This document shows, piece by piece, positions 21,327 through 32,729 of a stretch of DNA of 64,000 bases. The stretch comes from Neonectria sp. B-13 (Eukaryota; Ascomycota; Sordariomycetes; Hypocreales; Nectriaceae), in NCBI GenBank assembly GCA_002682825.1, contig NOKP01000016.1:1824146-1888145 (forward strand), given 5' to 3'. The stretch's first letter is position 1. Each line of letters begins with the position of its first letter. A program made the translations under genes and the position numbers. The notes under the pieces were generated by a model. The model saw only the letters and a program-made list of their open reading frames with translations. It was not told the origin of the DNA and did no database searches.

Positions 21327-21717
21327 GGAGAATAGGGGCGTTATATGACTGTGATGGAAGACTACTGTGGCATCCTTCAACATACATTGAGCATTTTGAA
21401 TATTTAGCCTTATTGTGACCAAGCCTGATGATACTACCTTTCCACATCTACTTTTATGTCCTCGATCGCAATGTGACACCGCAGGTGCAACGATTTGCAG
21501 CATATTGGGTTTTAAGGCATTGTGGATAATATAGGCCTACATAAGGATTGCTCCTAGTCTAAGAAACTTTGCGCTTGAGATTACGGTACGAGTTATGCAT
21601 GTAGAATCAAGCATGAGAGGAATGAAGAAATACAATTTCATGTTTAGAGAACACTAACTAACAGAAACAAAGCATACATCGAAATTTGCCCGGATCAGAG
21701 TGGCCTGCACAGCGGAA

Positions 21718-23239
21718 TCAGTTCGTGACGCGGGCTCCAGCTAGCGCTGCTTGCAACTTGTCCGACAATTTCTGCAACATGACCAATTCTGCTTTCGAAA
21801 ATCCCTCAACATTGTGCCCTTCCAAGTCTTCAAACTCGCTTTCTGTCGACTCGCGCACGGGCTCTATCTTCGCTTTGGTAGAAGATTCGGGCGCCATAGA
21901 AGCAGCCCTCCTCCTTTCCGCCAGATCCTGCACGAGCTTCTGGTCGGGAGATCGGAGTTTCATGTGGAACTCTTGCTTGTTTTTTTCCATACCCTCCCTG
22001 TGCGCTGCAATGTCGGCCGGTGACGGAATGGGATCCTGACCTGCAATGGTCCTGACATCATTCAGGATTCCCATCGCCCTTCTTGCCGTCAACGCCTTTT
22101 TCATTTCCGTCATCGACCATAGAAAAACATCAGGCGGCTCTTCTCCAGATGGAAGAGTCTCCAAATTAGGGTTCCACTGGAGAGCGCTGACTTGGGCGAT
22201 CCCCCCAGAAGCGTTTAACTTGACAGCAACTGCCATGAACGTTGGTTCAAGGATCATGTCTCTCGCGGCTTCGCTAACAAGAACACGACCTTTATGCCTG
22301 AGAAAGCGCTTCTTTTCTAGAGCGCACTCAGCTCCAGACATGAGATAACCTTTTCTGACAAACCACTCTGACGTAGGTTCAGTTACAAAAAGGTAACCCC
22401 TTGAAACAACAGCTTCGATTGTTCCCTTCGCTTCGGTATTTTCCTTCCTGAGAGAAGCCGGTATCATGATTTCGTTCCATCCCAGTGGCTTTCCGTCTTC
22501 CGCGGCCGCTCGTCTTGCTTTCTCTGCAGCAATTTGAGCCGCCACGTCATCCTTAGAATCTTCTCCGTTGTTCGAGCTATCTTCCGGTGGCTTGTCGTTC
22601 GANNNNNNNNNNNNNNNNNNNNNNNNNNNNNNNNNNNNNNNNNNNNNNNNNNNNNNNNNNNNNNNNNNNNNNNNNNNNNNNNNNNNNNNNNNNNNNNNNN
22701 NNCGCCTTGGCCTGTTCGGCCTTCTTGGTCAGGTCAGCCGCCTTGGCTTGTTCGGCCTTGGCTTGTTCGGCCGCCTTGGCTTGTTCGGTCGCCTTGGCTT
22801 GTTCGGCCGCCTTGGCTTGTTTGGCCTCCTCAGCCTTCTCCAGCTGCTCGGCCTCCTTGGCCTGGTCAGCCGCCTTTTGCGTTGCAGACGTGCTTGAATC
22901 GCTGGATTGACCTTTGGGCAAAGTCCCGTCTGCTGCTCGGTGTAGGTGCTCCTCGGTTGGCGTGACCCAGCCATCCTTTTCGACAAGCTCCTGCACCCAA
23001 CTAAGTTTCAGTACAGGAATTCCCTTTTTCTTTGCCTCCTTGACTGCGTTGGTTTGCTTGTTGTGTCTGGTAGCGGCCTCGGAAGCAACTATAAGTGTTG
23101 GTTGTGTTGCATCGTCGGCCGCAGTTGCTCCGTACTTCGTGATGGTTTCCAAGACTTTCTGGTGGCTGAAGCCTGAAGTAGGAGGAAAAGTGCCGCATGC
23201 AGAAACAATCTGCTGAGAAGGGTTTGAGTATGAAGACAT
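21718..23239 (-). CDS. BRCT-domain protein with Ala/Lys/Gln repeats, split by an assembly gap
   Basis: The N-terminal part (start ATG at 23239) has a BRCT domain over residues ~8-80: IVSACGTFPPTSGFSHQKV, then TLIVASEAATRHNKQT, then VKEAKKKGIPVLKLSWVQEL with the signature Trp. A low-complexity stretch of EQAKA/AEQAK repeats runs into the gap. On the other side the frame is open from the gap (SNDKPPEDSSNNGEDSKDD) to the stop at 21718, with a conserved-looking segment GWNEIMIPASLRKEN and EPTSEWFVRKGYLM. BRCT domains bind phosphopeptides or DNA ends in DNA-damage and replication proteins; the role of this one is unknown. The two parts are almost certainly one gene. Its length across the gap is unknown, so no total length is given. 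Confidence 0.75.
22603..22702. other. Assembly gap, 100 N
   Basis: Exactly 100 Ns, the usual placeholder for a gap of unknown size. It lies inside the Ala-Lys-Gln repeat of the BRCT gene, so the true missing length is probably a repeat tract the assembly could not resolve. Confidence 0.99.
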
Positions 23240-23869
23240 TGTGTTTTGTAGAATGAGATGAGTTGAGGTGTCCATTTGGTGTCCTATTCTGGCGAGAACG
23301 GATGCTATATATTATGCATGCTTATATTTAGTTATTCGTCTTCGGTGTTAAGTTTAAGCCATGGATTGCTATGAAATTAAATTAAACCGTTTGACTAGCC
23401 TAAGTTAAAGCCTCCTCAATTCACTATAAGTGTGTGTGGAGAACTGGGGCCTCAGTATACCAGGTTTCTATTCCCAGCGCTTAGACCCCAGACGAAGTAT
23501 ACATGAACACCAAGACACTGGAATCCCGAGAAGCCAAGAATCAGTGCCGGTCATCAAGGTTTAGAATGACATAAGAAATCACTCTTGGGAAACTAAGTTC
23601 ATACTGGTGGATAATTCTATGCATTGCACGAGCGCTGAGTAGCCCAGCGTAGTCTGAATTCGGCCGCCAGTACAAGCAGCGCCTGGGCTCTTGAGCAGTT
23701 CTTTTGTGGAAAGGTCACAAGGCGCAGAGAGTTTAGATGCATGTAGTATCGTATTTATATATAAAGCTATGCACACCTATCCAATCTCTTATAGCTCTGG
23801 TGCAGGGTGTCTCGGGAAGTGAGAAGTGATACCAACGCAGACTGACAACAATGGTGATCAGAAATCGGA
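23240..23869. other. Intergenic between convergently spaced minus-strand genes
   Basis: No gene seen. The first ~100 bp upstream of the BRCT start contain an AT-rich TATATATTATGCATGC-type stretch near 23309, a plausible core promoter. Confidence 0.4.
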
Positions 23870-25832
23870 CTAGAGAGATACCACAGAATACGAGCTTCCA
23901 TCCGACACACGGGTGAGGCTTCGCAGTTCTGTGTCTTGAGAGCTGCGATGCCGTCGTAACCTCCGCACATTGTCCCTGATGTCATGCCCCTGAACATTTG
24001 GGAACCTCGAGGGGCGTGGCCGATATTCGGTCTCTTGGAAGTGAATGGGTTTATCGTCGGTAACGTCGATGACCGCTTCTCTAATCTTATTTGTAAAGAA
24101 TGGTGTGCCACAAGCTAGTCATACGGTTAGCAAAGGCCACGCAGCAATCCTACATCACGTACTTATGACAACTAGCCGGCCCTGCAGTCTTTGACGTTCG
24201 TCTCTAATCTGTGCCTTTATCAACGAGCTGAATGGTTTGCCGTCTGGTAACGGGGGTAGACACATCCAGAAGCTCGATTGGTGGAAAGGTGCTTTGCCCT
24301 CCAATTGAGAAGGATAGGAGCACCAAACCACGAAAAGTTTCTAGTTAAAGGTGAGAAACTAGTACATAATTGAAGGGTCAATACTCACATTGTCTGGGTC
24401 CATCTTCTGTAATATGTTAAGCTGATTCTTTATCAGTTCCATTTGCGAGCTTCTCTGAAGCGACCAGAAGATGATGATCTTATGGACAGCATCGCGGAAG
24501 AGGCGGCGTTTCGACTGCAGCCTGATTTTCTCCAACACCTTTTTTCTGTCGTCGAACAGCCGATCATAAGTTTCTGGCCCCGCTGTTTTCAACTCTTCTC
24601 GCAAGACTTCCTGCTTCAACGAGAGATCCTTGATCATGGCTCGAATTTTGTCATCATACTGCCGGCGCTCTGCAATTTCGAGTGCCCAGGGAAGCGCGGC
24701 GGCGATTCCAGTGCCCTCCACGGCGAAAATGACGTTTTCGTAAGATTCAAGCTCAAGATCTTGGCCATAAGGACCATCGAGCCGGATTTTTTCATCTGCC
24801 TTGAGACTGGCCAGGGCGTTGACATAGCTAGCTTCACACGATAGAAGAAAACTGATGTTGGAAATCTTCGAAGACGGCTCGTGTTGGTTTGGTGCGTGCC
24901 AGTAAGCAATAATAGGGTAGCCATGATGAATCCCGGGAAAGAAAATGTTGAAATAGCTGCCGGGAGGTACACGCATCGGCTTCCCCAAAGTCACGTCAAC
25001 GCTCATGACACTTGAGTCCCCGACTATCTCGTCGACCCGGGCAGCGGTAGGACGGCGCAGATATTTATACGTCCGGTGGATTGATGGTAGTAGCCAAATG
25101 CCAAAAGCAATACCAACAACGATTTGAGCGCGAAGCTTGCCAACACACAATACGTGCCAGAACAAGACGCCGAGCCCCCCGAGAGTGAGGATTCGGTGAG
25201 TGAATAGAAACCACTTGCTGAAGAACATCCTCATGAACGAAATTGAGAGAAGCAGGGCAGAGAGCAGTAATACAGCAGTCTGAAAAGTATGTGAGTTTCA
25301 TTCACTTGTAATGGATAGGTTAACTAACAATCCAACCGGACACTGCGTGCTTTCCGGGTGCTGGTTGGAGGAAAATCTTGATCCCAGCGTGAAATAGACC
25401 CTCAATAATAGCAATTCTCCCCACCCAGTGGTGGAAGAGTAAGTAAGAGCTCCTGTGTATGTTGAGTGACTGGACGATAGTTCCCATCCGCCCACCGAGA
25501 CAGAGAGGAGTCATGTTGATAGCTGCGGCGAATGCAGTTCTCCTTTCTATTTGTTTCCAATCGAGTGAAGCAAAAGGGACGAGAATGATAGCCAAGTTGG
25601 CCATGAAAAAGAGAAACACGAGTCCAGCGTCCAGACGCGACACGCTGTCCCAACATCGCCGTCGTTTGAAAAGGAGAGGTAGTTTGATGTGTCGTACATA
25701 GCAACTTCGCAGGTTCGGAAAGAAGAATTTCAAGACCCATAGGGAGACCGACAACGCGATGAAGCTGCCAAAGGCAATCAAATACCACCAAGTACTATCC
25801 ATTTTCGTTAAAATGAACAATGGAAACCGCAA
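23870..25832 (-). CDS. Ferric reductase-like transmembrane flavocytochrome (FRE)
   Basis: Four exons: 25832-25329, 25279-24389, 24340-24163 and 24114-23870. Introns are 48-49 bp (donors GTTAGT, GTGAGT, GTACGT); 605 aa, or 595 from the second Met (MDSTWWYL). The N-terminal half has several membrane helices with the paired haem histidines (HHWVGRIAIIEGLFHAGIK and THRILTLGGLGVLFWH). The C-terminal half has the FAD-domain segment PPGSYFNIFFPG and the NAD(P)H-domain motifs DGPYGQDLE, FAVEGTGIAAALPW and a terminal CGTPFF. The product would move electrons from cytosolic NADPH across the membrane to reduce ferric iron or copper. All catalytic signatures look intact. FRE genes are one of the auxiliary families described on Starship elements; the next genes are the PLP and DUF3723 types. 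Confidence 0.9.
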
Positions 25833-25986
25833 TAAGCAGACATACTAGGGAAAACGACAAAGGGAGTAACTTATAACGGGGTCCAAGATGCTAAAATTAG
25901 CTCCAGATTTATTTTAAACCAAACGCCTGATGTGAGTATTGGAGCTTAAGCGCTCCGAACTGCCGGAACACAGTTCGATGGTCAAT

Positions 25987-26195
25987 CGCAGAGAACCCCA
26001 CTTTTCCCGGCCCTTGACGGCGGCTGCACGCACTTAATTTGAACCCGGATCTGTGGGGCTTCCGGAGCCATAGTCCGCAGAGAACCCACCTTTTCCGGCC
26101 CCTGACGGCGGCTGCACGCACTTAATTTGAATCCGGATCTGTGGGGCCTCTGGAGCCCTGTCGCCGCCGACTTCGATGGCGGCTGCACGCACTTA
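25987..26195. repeat. 89-bp GC-rich tandem repeat, about 2.3 copies
   Basis: Units start at 25987, 26076 and (partial) ~26164. Each contains GACGGCGGCTGCACGCACTTAATTTG or a close variant and GGATCTGTGGGGC. It lies in the shared upstream region between the FRE gene (minus) and the MADS-like gene (plus), so it could affect either promoter. A TATA-like ACACATATATACACC follows at 26302, ~120 bp before the ATG at 26424. Confidence 0.8.
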
Positions 26196-26423
26196 GTGTA
26201 AGCGCGGGACTGGGGGGAATTGCGGAGCTCTCTAACCGCCGACTTTCATTCTCAGCAACGGCTACTGGACACCGTGCCTCACAGTACGGGGTGGGCGGCA
26301 ATACACATATATACACCTGTCAGCGACTCTCACCTTCAGATTCGCCCTCATTAATCACAGCTTCTAGCTATTTGACATCACATTCACTGTCATCAACCAC
26401 ACCACAAGTCTTTTTCTTACACC

Positions 26424-27014
26424 ATGACGCGAGTACGGTCAACGAAAAACAAAAACCCCCGAATGGGAGTCAAGAACCGCACCAAGGGTGCCATCAAAAA
26501 GATTCATCAACTGAAGGCCCTTTACGGGTGCAAGGTTGTTCTCTACGTCGAGCCCCAAGACGGTGCCCCCAGTGCATACGAATCAGAAAACGGCCTTCTC
26601 CAGAGAGTTTCAGCTTTATGCGTGCCAGAAAGCCAACTGTTCAACCCCGGCTCGTCGGTGTTAGCATCAAATCAAGACCGGGAAACATCACCAGCCTCAA
26701 CACCCAACACCAACCTGTTCTGGTCCTCTCCAACCTCGACTTCTGGCTCCTCTCCAGTTTCATCATCCATATTCACTGTCTCTTCGGCTACTTCATCTGT
26801 GTCCGATATCCCGTCTTCGCCTCCAAGCACCAGAGACTCGCCAACCCCAGGCGTTGCAGACCCAGACACGGTCATACATGCATCGCAATCGGTTTTGCCA
26901 GACAGGCGTCTGCAGTCCAAAAGCCCCTCGCAACAAGCTATGGCACAGCCACGGCCTAGGTCTTCAAGGCAGGATACGGCTATTTTGTACCTTCTAGAAC
27001 ATTGTTTTGACTAG
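26424..27014 (+). CDS. MADS-box-like protein with Ser/Thr/Pro-rich tail
   Basis: Single exon, 196 aa. Residues 1-50 (TRVRSTKNKNPRMGVKNRTK, then GAIKKIHQLKALYGCKVVLY followed by VEPQDG) fit a degenerate MADS-type fold: a basic N-terminal arm, an N-R-[TR]-K-G-x-[IL]-K-K helix, a short loop with Cys and a hydrophobic beta strand. The rest is Ser/Thr/Pro-rich and probably disordered, like an activation or linker region. A DNA-binding role is inferred. It stands between the FRE and PLP genes; its start is supported by the TATA-like element at 26302. Confidence 0.65.
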   Translation: MTRVRSTKNKNPRMGVKNRTKGAIKKIHQLKALYGCKVVLYVEPQDGAPSAYESENGLLQRVSALCVPESQLFNPGSSVLASNQDRETSPASTPNTNLFWSSPTSTSGSSPVSSSIFTVSSATSSVSDIPSSPPSTRDSPTPGVADPDTVIHASQSVLPDRRLQSKSPSQQAMAQPRPRSSRQDTAILYLLEHCFD

Positions 27015-27335
27015 GTGGAGATATTGAGAACGAATCTGGTGTCAATGCAGCATGTAGGAATAGATACTAAAATTGTACAACGATATCAGGCGTCAAGCCC
27101 ATTTATTCATCGTGCAAATGTACCCATAGGGAGTTCCGACCGAGAGAACACCCGCCTCTGCGCGACAAGCAACAATTATATCAGCGGACCTAAGAAGCCC
27201 GGTATCTGTTTGGCTCGCGGGGTCCATCAGCCTTGGTTTGGCATGCCTGTCGGTCTGCACAACTGCTGTCACCGCGGCTGGGCCGCTTTGCATAAAGTGT
27301 CTGGATGGAGCTTGATTTTACGTAAAACAATAAGA
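27015..27335. other. Intergenic between convergent genes
   Basis: No gene seen between the stop of the MADS-like gene and the stop of the patatin-like gene on the other strand. Only short Arg/Cys-rich open frames occur. Confidence 0.5.
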
Positions 27336-29780
27336 TTAACTATATCTGCACAGCCTCTGTATTGGCTCTAAGAGTTTGGACAAATCCATCTGACCAGGAG
27401 TGTTAACGCTCCAGCTATTTGCGTCCCGGTTGTGCTCCCAAGTCCTTTTTCCAAACACGCAATCGAGACCTTGATCCTGGATAAGATTTGAGATGTTGTA
27501 TGGACATTTGCTCAGGTTGTGTCTTCTTCCATCGAAGCCGTCCATCTGTACCTTGACCTGTGTATGAATCGAAGATGCCTGTACCAAGATCTGCCGCGAG
27601 AAGGGCTCGTTGTTTTGACATCGGAGTAAGACATCCTCTGTGCAAAGCTCATCTACGGTATAGTCTGATTCGCTTCCTTGGTAGTATATACAGATGTCTT
27701 GACGGTAAAGTTTGAACAGGATATCAAGAAGTGCAGGGCCTCCAGGAATACGGCAGTGAATCTCGATAGCGCAAACCTCCGGAACTGAGTAGAACGTCGG
27801 TGTTGCTACGAGCTCAACGAAGAAAAGATTTGCAAAAAACTTGCTTGAAATGTAGCTCAGGAGTTGCTTGTCATAAGACCCGCCGTTGTGTCGCAAATGG
27901 AGGTCAGTTTTATGCCTATTTCAGGTTAGTAGTGATTCCAAGTTACGCAGCTGTCACTAACATGCTCTCTACATTCGAGAATGTTTTCTTTCCCGTGTCT
28001 AGGGAGAACATGATGTTACTCCTCGACCGGATCTCCTTCAAATTCCACGCTAAGTTTCTCCCGAACTTGATCCTGCTTCCCCACCGACGGACTTTCTTCA
28101 GGCGGCTCAAGTGATATTCGCAATCAGAGAGATCCCAGCGCTCCAGGAAGGCAGACACCGTAAAGTAAAGACCTTCCAAGTCAGCATGATGCGTCTAACA
28201 GATCAGAGAATATGTACCTATACCAGAGCCTTTGATGCCATCAAAGAGCTCAATGAACGCTCTTGTGTTTAGGCCGATGGAGTGCCGTAGATCCCTCAAG
28301 AATCGCAGTGTGTTTTCCCCGTTTTCACCTTCAAGGCTGAGAATGATGATCCCAGCAGTGGGCGCGCGCAAGAGAAGTGTTGATGTGTTTGGACTTCCAC
28401 ACAGGGGACAATGAAGTTGCCTGTGGCCCCAAGGTTCCCCTGGGCCTCCGCAACTCAGAACACAAGATTCGCAAAAGCGGTGCGCGCAATCGAGCGTGTA
28501 TCGTGGGGTCCGGATAATGCAGAGAGAGCAAATATCAAGAGCGCAGACCGCTGCCGACCTTTGGGTACCTTGAAGTCGTGCGAGATGCGTTTGTGCTGGG
28601 TCCAATCCCAGTCTCCGATTTTCTGTTGCGAGACTGACGAATCCGCGGTTGACCTCGGCCGTGAGCCCATGACAGTTTGACAACCTCTCACACTCCTTTG
28701 TTGGGCTTTCGTAGAGTTGTTCAAAGACCGACTGCGGGGAAAACTCTATGATGATTAACACTCTGTTCGTAAGAGCGAGCATAGAAACATACGGTGCATG
28801 CCCTGGGGATACGCGTCTAGCACCAAGGCGGATGCGACGAGCCCCATTTCACTGTTGCCAATGCCATGAAAACGCCTTAAGAACGCGGTGAGGCGATTCG
28901 GCAGGCCGTCTGGTAAGGGATATCGCACTCTGGACGCGGTAATGGCATTAAAGACGCTTGAAGGCTGCTCTACGTATTGGCGGATCGCTATTTGGAGCAG
29001 TGATTTCATATGCTGAGCTTCAAAGTCATAGCACCGGGCTATACGCATTGAGCTTGCTGCTGATAGCTGTGAGGCAATTTCGCGATGGAGGTTGCCTTGC
29101 ATTGGGAAATTCCTTATGAGGAAGCACTTTCTCATCATTCGATCCATATCCCAAGAGCTGTAGGCATTTGTAGGTTCTGAGATTCGAAGCTGCGCTGCAA
29201 AGGAGGCCATAATACGAGAGCTGATATCCTTATCTGTGGGTTCATCTTCGTGAAGAAGGATAAGGCGCGAGCAGGTTGGAAACCCTTTGGCCATAGCATT
29301 CATCAGCCAGGAAGTAAGAAAACGGGCCACCTGCGTAATACCACCGAAGTCAGGGACGTATAGAAGGACGACATCGCTGAAGAGAGACAAGACGTTGCTG
29401 TATATGCTGTTGGCGATTTGCGAAGCCTGGCCATTAGTACCCATAAGCAGGTGCAGACGACTGTCGCCTGCATCGGAGTATGCCAGCCTTCGAGGGATAC
29501 CGGTTTTGGGTTGCAGGTGAAGCTCGCAATCTAGCCAGAGCGTTTGATTGTCGTCGAGCACGGAAAGGGATACCGAGCCCTCGCTGTGATCGGGGGGGGC
29601 GAATGAATTGGCCGCCAGGGACGCTCTCTTGAAGGGACCTCCGATGGCCAGGACGGTGCGTGGCCTAAACGTTCCCATATCATCAAATCGTCTGTATGGA
29701 GCGAGATTCTCCTGCAAGTATACGCCGGGTAAGCCAGGGGCATTTGACCAGAGTTGAAGCAGTTTGTTGGACAGCGGCAT
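27336..29780 (-). CDS. Patatin-like phospholipase family protein with RING finger (PLP type)
   Basis: Exons 29780-28793, 28745-28218, 28172-27962 and 27915-27336. Introns are 45-47 bp (GTATGT, GTACAT, GTTAGT donors; TTAATC and ACTAAC branches); 768 aa. The N-terminal ~330 residues follow the fungal PLP layout (LLQLWSNAPGLPGVYLQEN, RTVLAIGGPFKRASLA, VVLLYVPDFGGITQVARFL). Residues ~397-450 form a RING-type finger (CALDICSLC, LDCAHRFCESC, HCPLC). The patatin domain has GIIILSLEG where the oxyanion GGGxRG usually lies, and GSGIGG in place of GxSxG. The segment that normally carries the catalytic Asp (DGG/DGA) appears to be missing: the sequence passes quickly from the GxGxGG helix to MFSLDTG. Lipase activity is therefore doubtful. 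Divergent from DUF3723, with 243 bp between starts. Confidence 0.8.
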
Positions 29781-30023
29781 GATGCATATGGGTCTGAGAC
29801 GATGCTGCCTACAAATTTCGAGATTCGCCCTCTTTCTTAAACATAAGTAGGTGCCGTCTGAGTATTGGGGGGTGGATTAAATTAAGTTGCTCCACCCTTT
29901 GTATTAAGGCTGCATCTCTTAGTCGCGTTGCGCTAAATTAAGCGTGGGCTGGTACATAAGCGCTGGCCCACTCTGATTTGGGCCGGCAACTTTGAGAACG
30001 TGACAAACCTTCGTTCTTCAATC

Positions 30024-32729
30024 ATGTCGTCCTTATCTGAGTATCTCGAGGGGAGCATCAAGGTGCCTCTTTCGCTCCTCACTTCAAAAGGCTTTTCAGA
30101 GTGTCCTGTGGCATTTTCAGACAAGGCGGCCGTGGAAGATTTTAGTATATTCCTATCGAACCCCCACCTACCTGTCACCGGGATCATCACCCCCCAAAAC
30201 CTGAGTAACATGCTCAGTAAACTGGACATATCCCGAGCTCAGCTTCAGCAAACCCTACACCCAGATCAAGCTCAATACGTCAACGACAAGTGCCTGGTTG
30301 ACTGTCTCCTTGGGCAGCACTGCCTGAACAAAGCCAAAGAAGCACTGGGCGAACAGTTCGAGTGTTCTGTGCGAATCTACTGCATCCCAGAGGGTAGGTG
30401 TACGCTCTTTTGTTACTGAGTATATGTTGATGAGTTTCTAGATTTACGCAGACAATACAGCGATGGGGAGATCATCAGGCAATTGTTCTACCTCGAGGAT
30501 GAGCGCTCGCTTACGGCAGCCAATAAATGGCTAGCGAAGCTAGTCCCTGGCAAGCAACGTCACATTCGTATGCTCACCAGGCGATGGGATATATGGGACG
30601 CGATGAAAGCCGTCCGTGGATACCCAGGACTCTGGGATGATATCTTGCTCGGAAACGTGGCCCGCAACTTGGCAGCACATGTCGACGATCTAATAGTGAA
30701 ATATTGGAAGCATATAAAGACTGTATGGGACCAGATCTTTTCCGGCCTCGACAAATACAGGGCTCTCCTTGACCCTGACACTGTACGATTTGTTCAGTAC
30801 AAAGCACCGGCATGGAGCCTCACGGATCGAAAGTCTATTTCTAATGCAATCAAAGCTAACGAGATCTTTCAAAATATCCCTGCGGACCGTCGGCAGCAGT
30901 TATCTCAAAACATCTGCTCCCTGGAGCTGGTAATACCGAGCATTTGTACGTTTCAGGAAAACATGCGATACATATCAATTGGATGTACGATTCTGAAGCG
31001 ATTCATCGAAGTCAAGCCGAGGAGGAGCCAGCGGGAATCCAACGAAGAATGCTGGCGAGGGCCGGAGAGTCTAGTCAAAAACCTCACAAGGGACTGGAAG
31101 GGAGTAAAAGCTCACGTTGAGATCTGCGAGGGCCAGTTTCAAACTGTATTGGAGACCCCAACCGCCGAGTTTTCCTTCTTCACCATGCTCCTCGTTGCGA
31201 TTAGGAATTTTGCCTTCCTCGGCCCCGATAAACCTTTGCTGGATGCCAAGGGCGTTGAGATGTCCTACGCGGACCAAGCCCAGCTTGGCCATCTGAGTCA
31301 GAATTTTCACAGTCGTCTTTGCCAAACGGCTCTCATTCAGGGTTACGACAACGAGAAGATTCGAGGTCAATTGGCTTCAGGTGGCTGGGAGGTCGAGCTC
31401 CCGATCGAATGCGCGAGCAGAGCGTGGAGCTGGCGGGGTGGAAAGCCAAACATTTCGACGTTTCACTCAATGCTGAAGACGACGTTTGTGCCCGAAATTT
31501 TCAAGGCACATGCAGCTTCCCAAGAACCAGAGCTGTCACGCCTTCAAAACAGCCTCTTCAGTGTTTTCTTTGGCGAGTGCAGTTTCAACTTTGACACCAG
31601 TGTGCCAGTGTTTGGGCTAACGGGAGAACCGGTTGCAATTCCCACACTTGATGTGGAGCACGTAATGAGTGAGGCGGTGGAATCGGAAAATGAGATCATG
31701 GAAGAAGCTTCTTCGGCCCCATCACAGCAAACGAAAACTTCCGAGAAAGAGCAAACCGAACGGAGTGCGAAACCGAAAGAGAAAGCACGGATGCAGAAGC
31801 CAGTGAACAGGATCGGAAACAAGAACGATCCCATAAAAGCGGTGGGCCCAGGTCCAAGGTCAGTCATCAAGGAGCAGCAAAAAGGCAAACAACCCGAACT
31901 CGCCAAGAGGCGAGAAAAGGGGAAAGGGAATGATCGAGCAATCAGGCTCAATGCCAAAGACAAGGCCCTAATAGCCAGGGAAAACGTTGCAAGAATGGAC
32001 ATGGATGTTCCAGACGAAAGAACACCGCAGCAGACAACCTTACAGCATACTGTTCCATCTATGAACCCGGCCTCACTTGATCAGCCTTTGATGCCTTTCA
32101 ATGGTCCGGTTAATGGGTTTTCCAACGACCTCAGCTCAGGTAACACGACCGCCCAACCTGCTGTTGATTTCACAGCCCCTGAAGAAACAAATCCTCTAAG
32201 GGACCAAGCCAATCCTCAGAGACCTATCCTCGAACACGATGCTGGCTCCTCCACTCATTTTTCGACCCATCCCACTAGGGTTCCTAGTATGATACGTTCT
32301 CCGACCACGACGGCCATGCCCGGCGTCATGGGCGAAGTCAGCCTAGAGGGTACAATCACAACACAGCCTCATACAGCAACAAGTCTTCTGAACGTAGCAT
32401 CAAACCAAGACGCTCACCAGCAACCTAATACAGGACAAATACCCGTCCTAGGTAATCAGCTGTTGAGCCAGCCCGCTGGGATTTCTGGCGGTACCACGAC
32501 CGTCAAACGCCCAGGTAGACGTGCAGCTGTCAGGGAAAATCGACCCTCACCTATGCCGACCGTCTTAGGTAAACGGCTAAATTCCAAATCTACTATACAG
32601 TTCCTACCAACAGATGTGATAAGCAGAGGAGTACCGCCGACGAAGGCAATCGCGTCTCCTCCTCATCAGCTTCAGGGTCACATGCTTACATTTAAACATG
32701 GCATTGGTAGCGACGAAGAAGAGTATTAG
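30024..32729 (+). CDS. DUF3723 protein
   Basis: Exons 30024-30393 and 30442-32729; the 48-bp intron has GTAGGT and TTCTAG; 885 aa. Residues ~10-430 match the DUF3723 pattern. An early VPLSLLTSKGFSECPVAFSD is followed by PVTGIITPQNLSNML, DKCLVDCLLGQHCLNKAKE and VRIYCIPE. Then come LRRQYSDGEIIRQLFYLED, the PGLWDDILLGNVARNLAAHV segment, and LVIPSICTFQENMRYIS. The C-terminal ~420 residues are disordered, with a Lys/Glu-rich stretch, a Pro/Ser/Thr/Gln-rich part and an acidic end (GSDEEEY). Function unknown. DUF3723 genes are a recurrent auxiliary class on Starship transposons. The promoter is shared with the PLP gene on the other strand. Confidence 0.85.

Noticed and set aside
22534..22965. Long plus-strand frames with Leu/Gly or Ser/Ala repeats opposite the BRCT gene
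   Set aside because: They are antisense shadows of the EQAKA-type repeat and cross the N gap; the minus-strand frame carries the BRCT domain.
26141..26959. A 272-codon plus-strand frame overlapping the MADS-like gene
   Set aside because: It runs through the 89-bp GC-rich repeat and is out of frame with the MADS-type sequence, which has the better start and composition.
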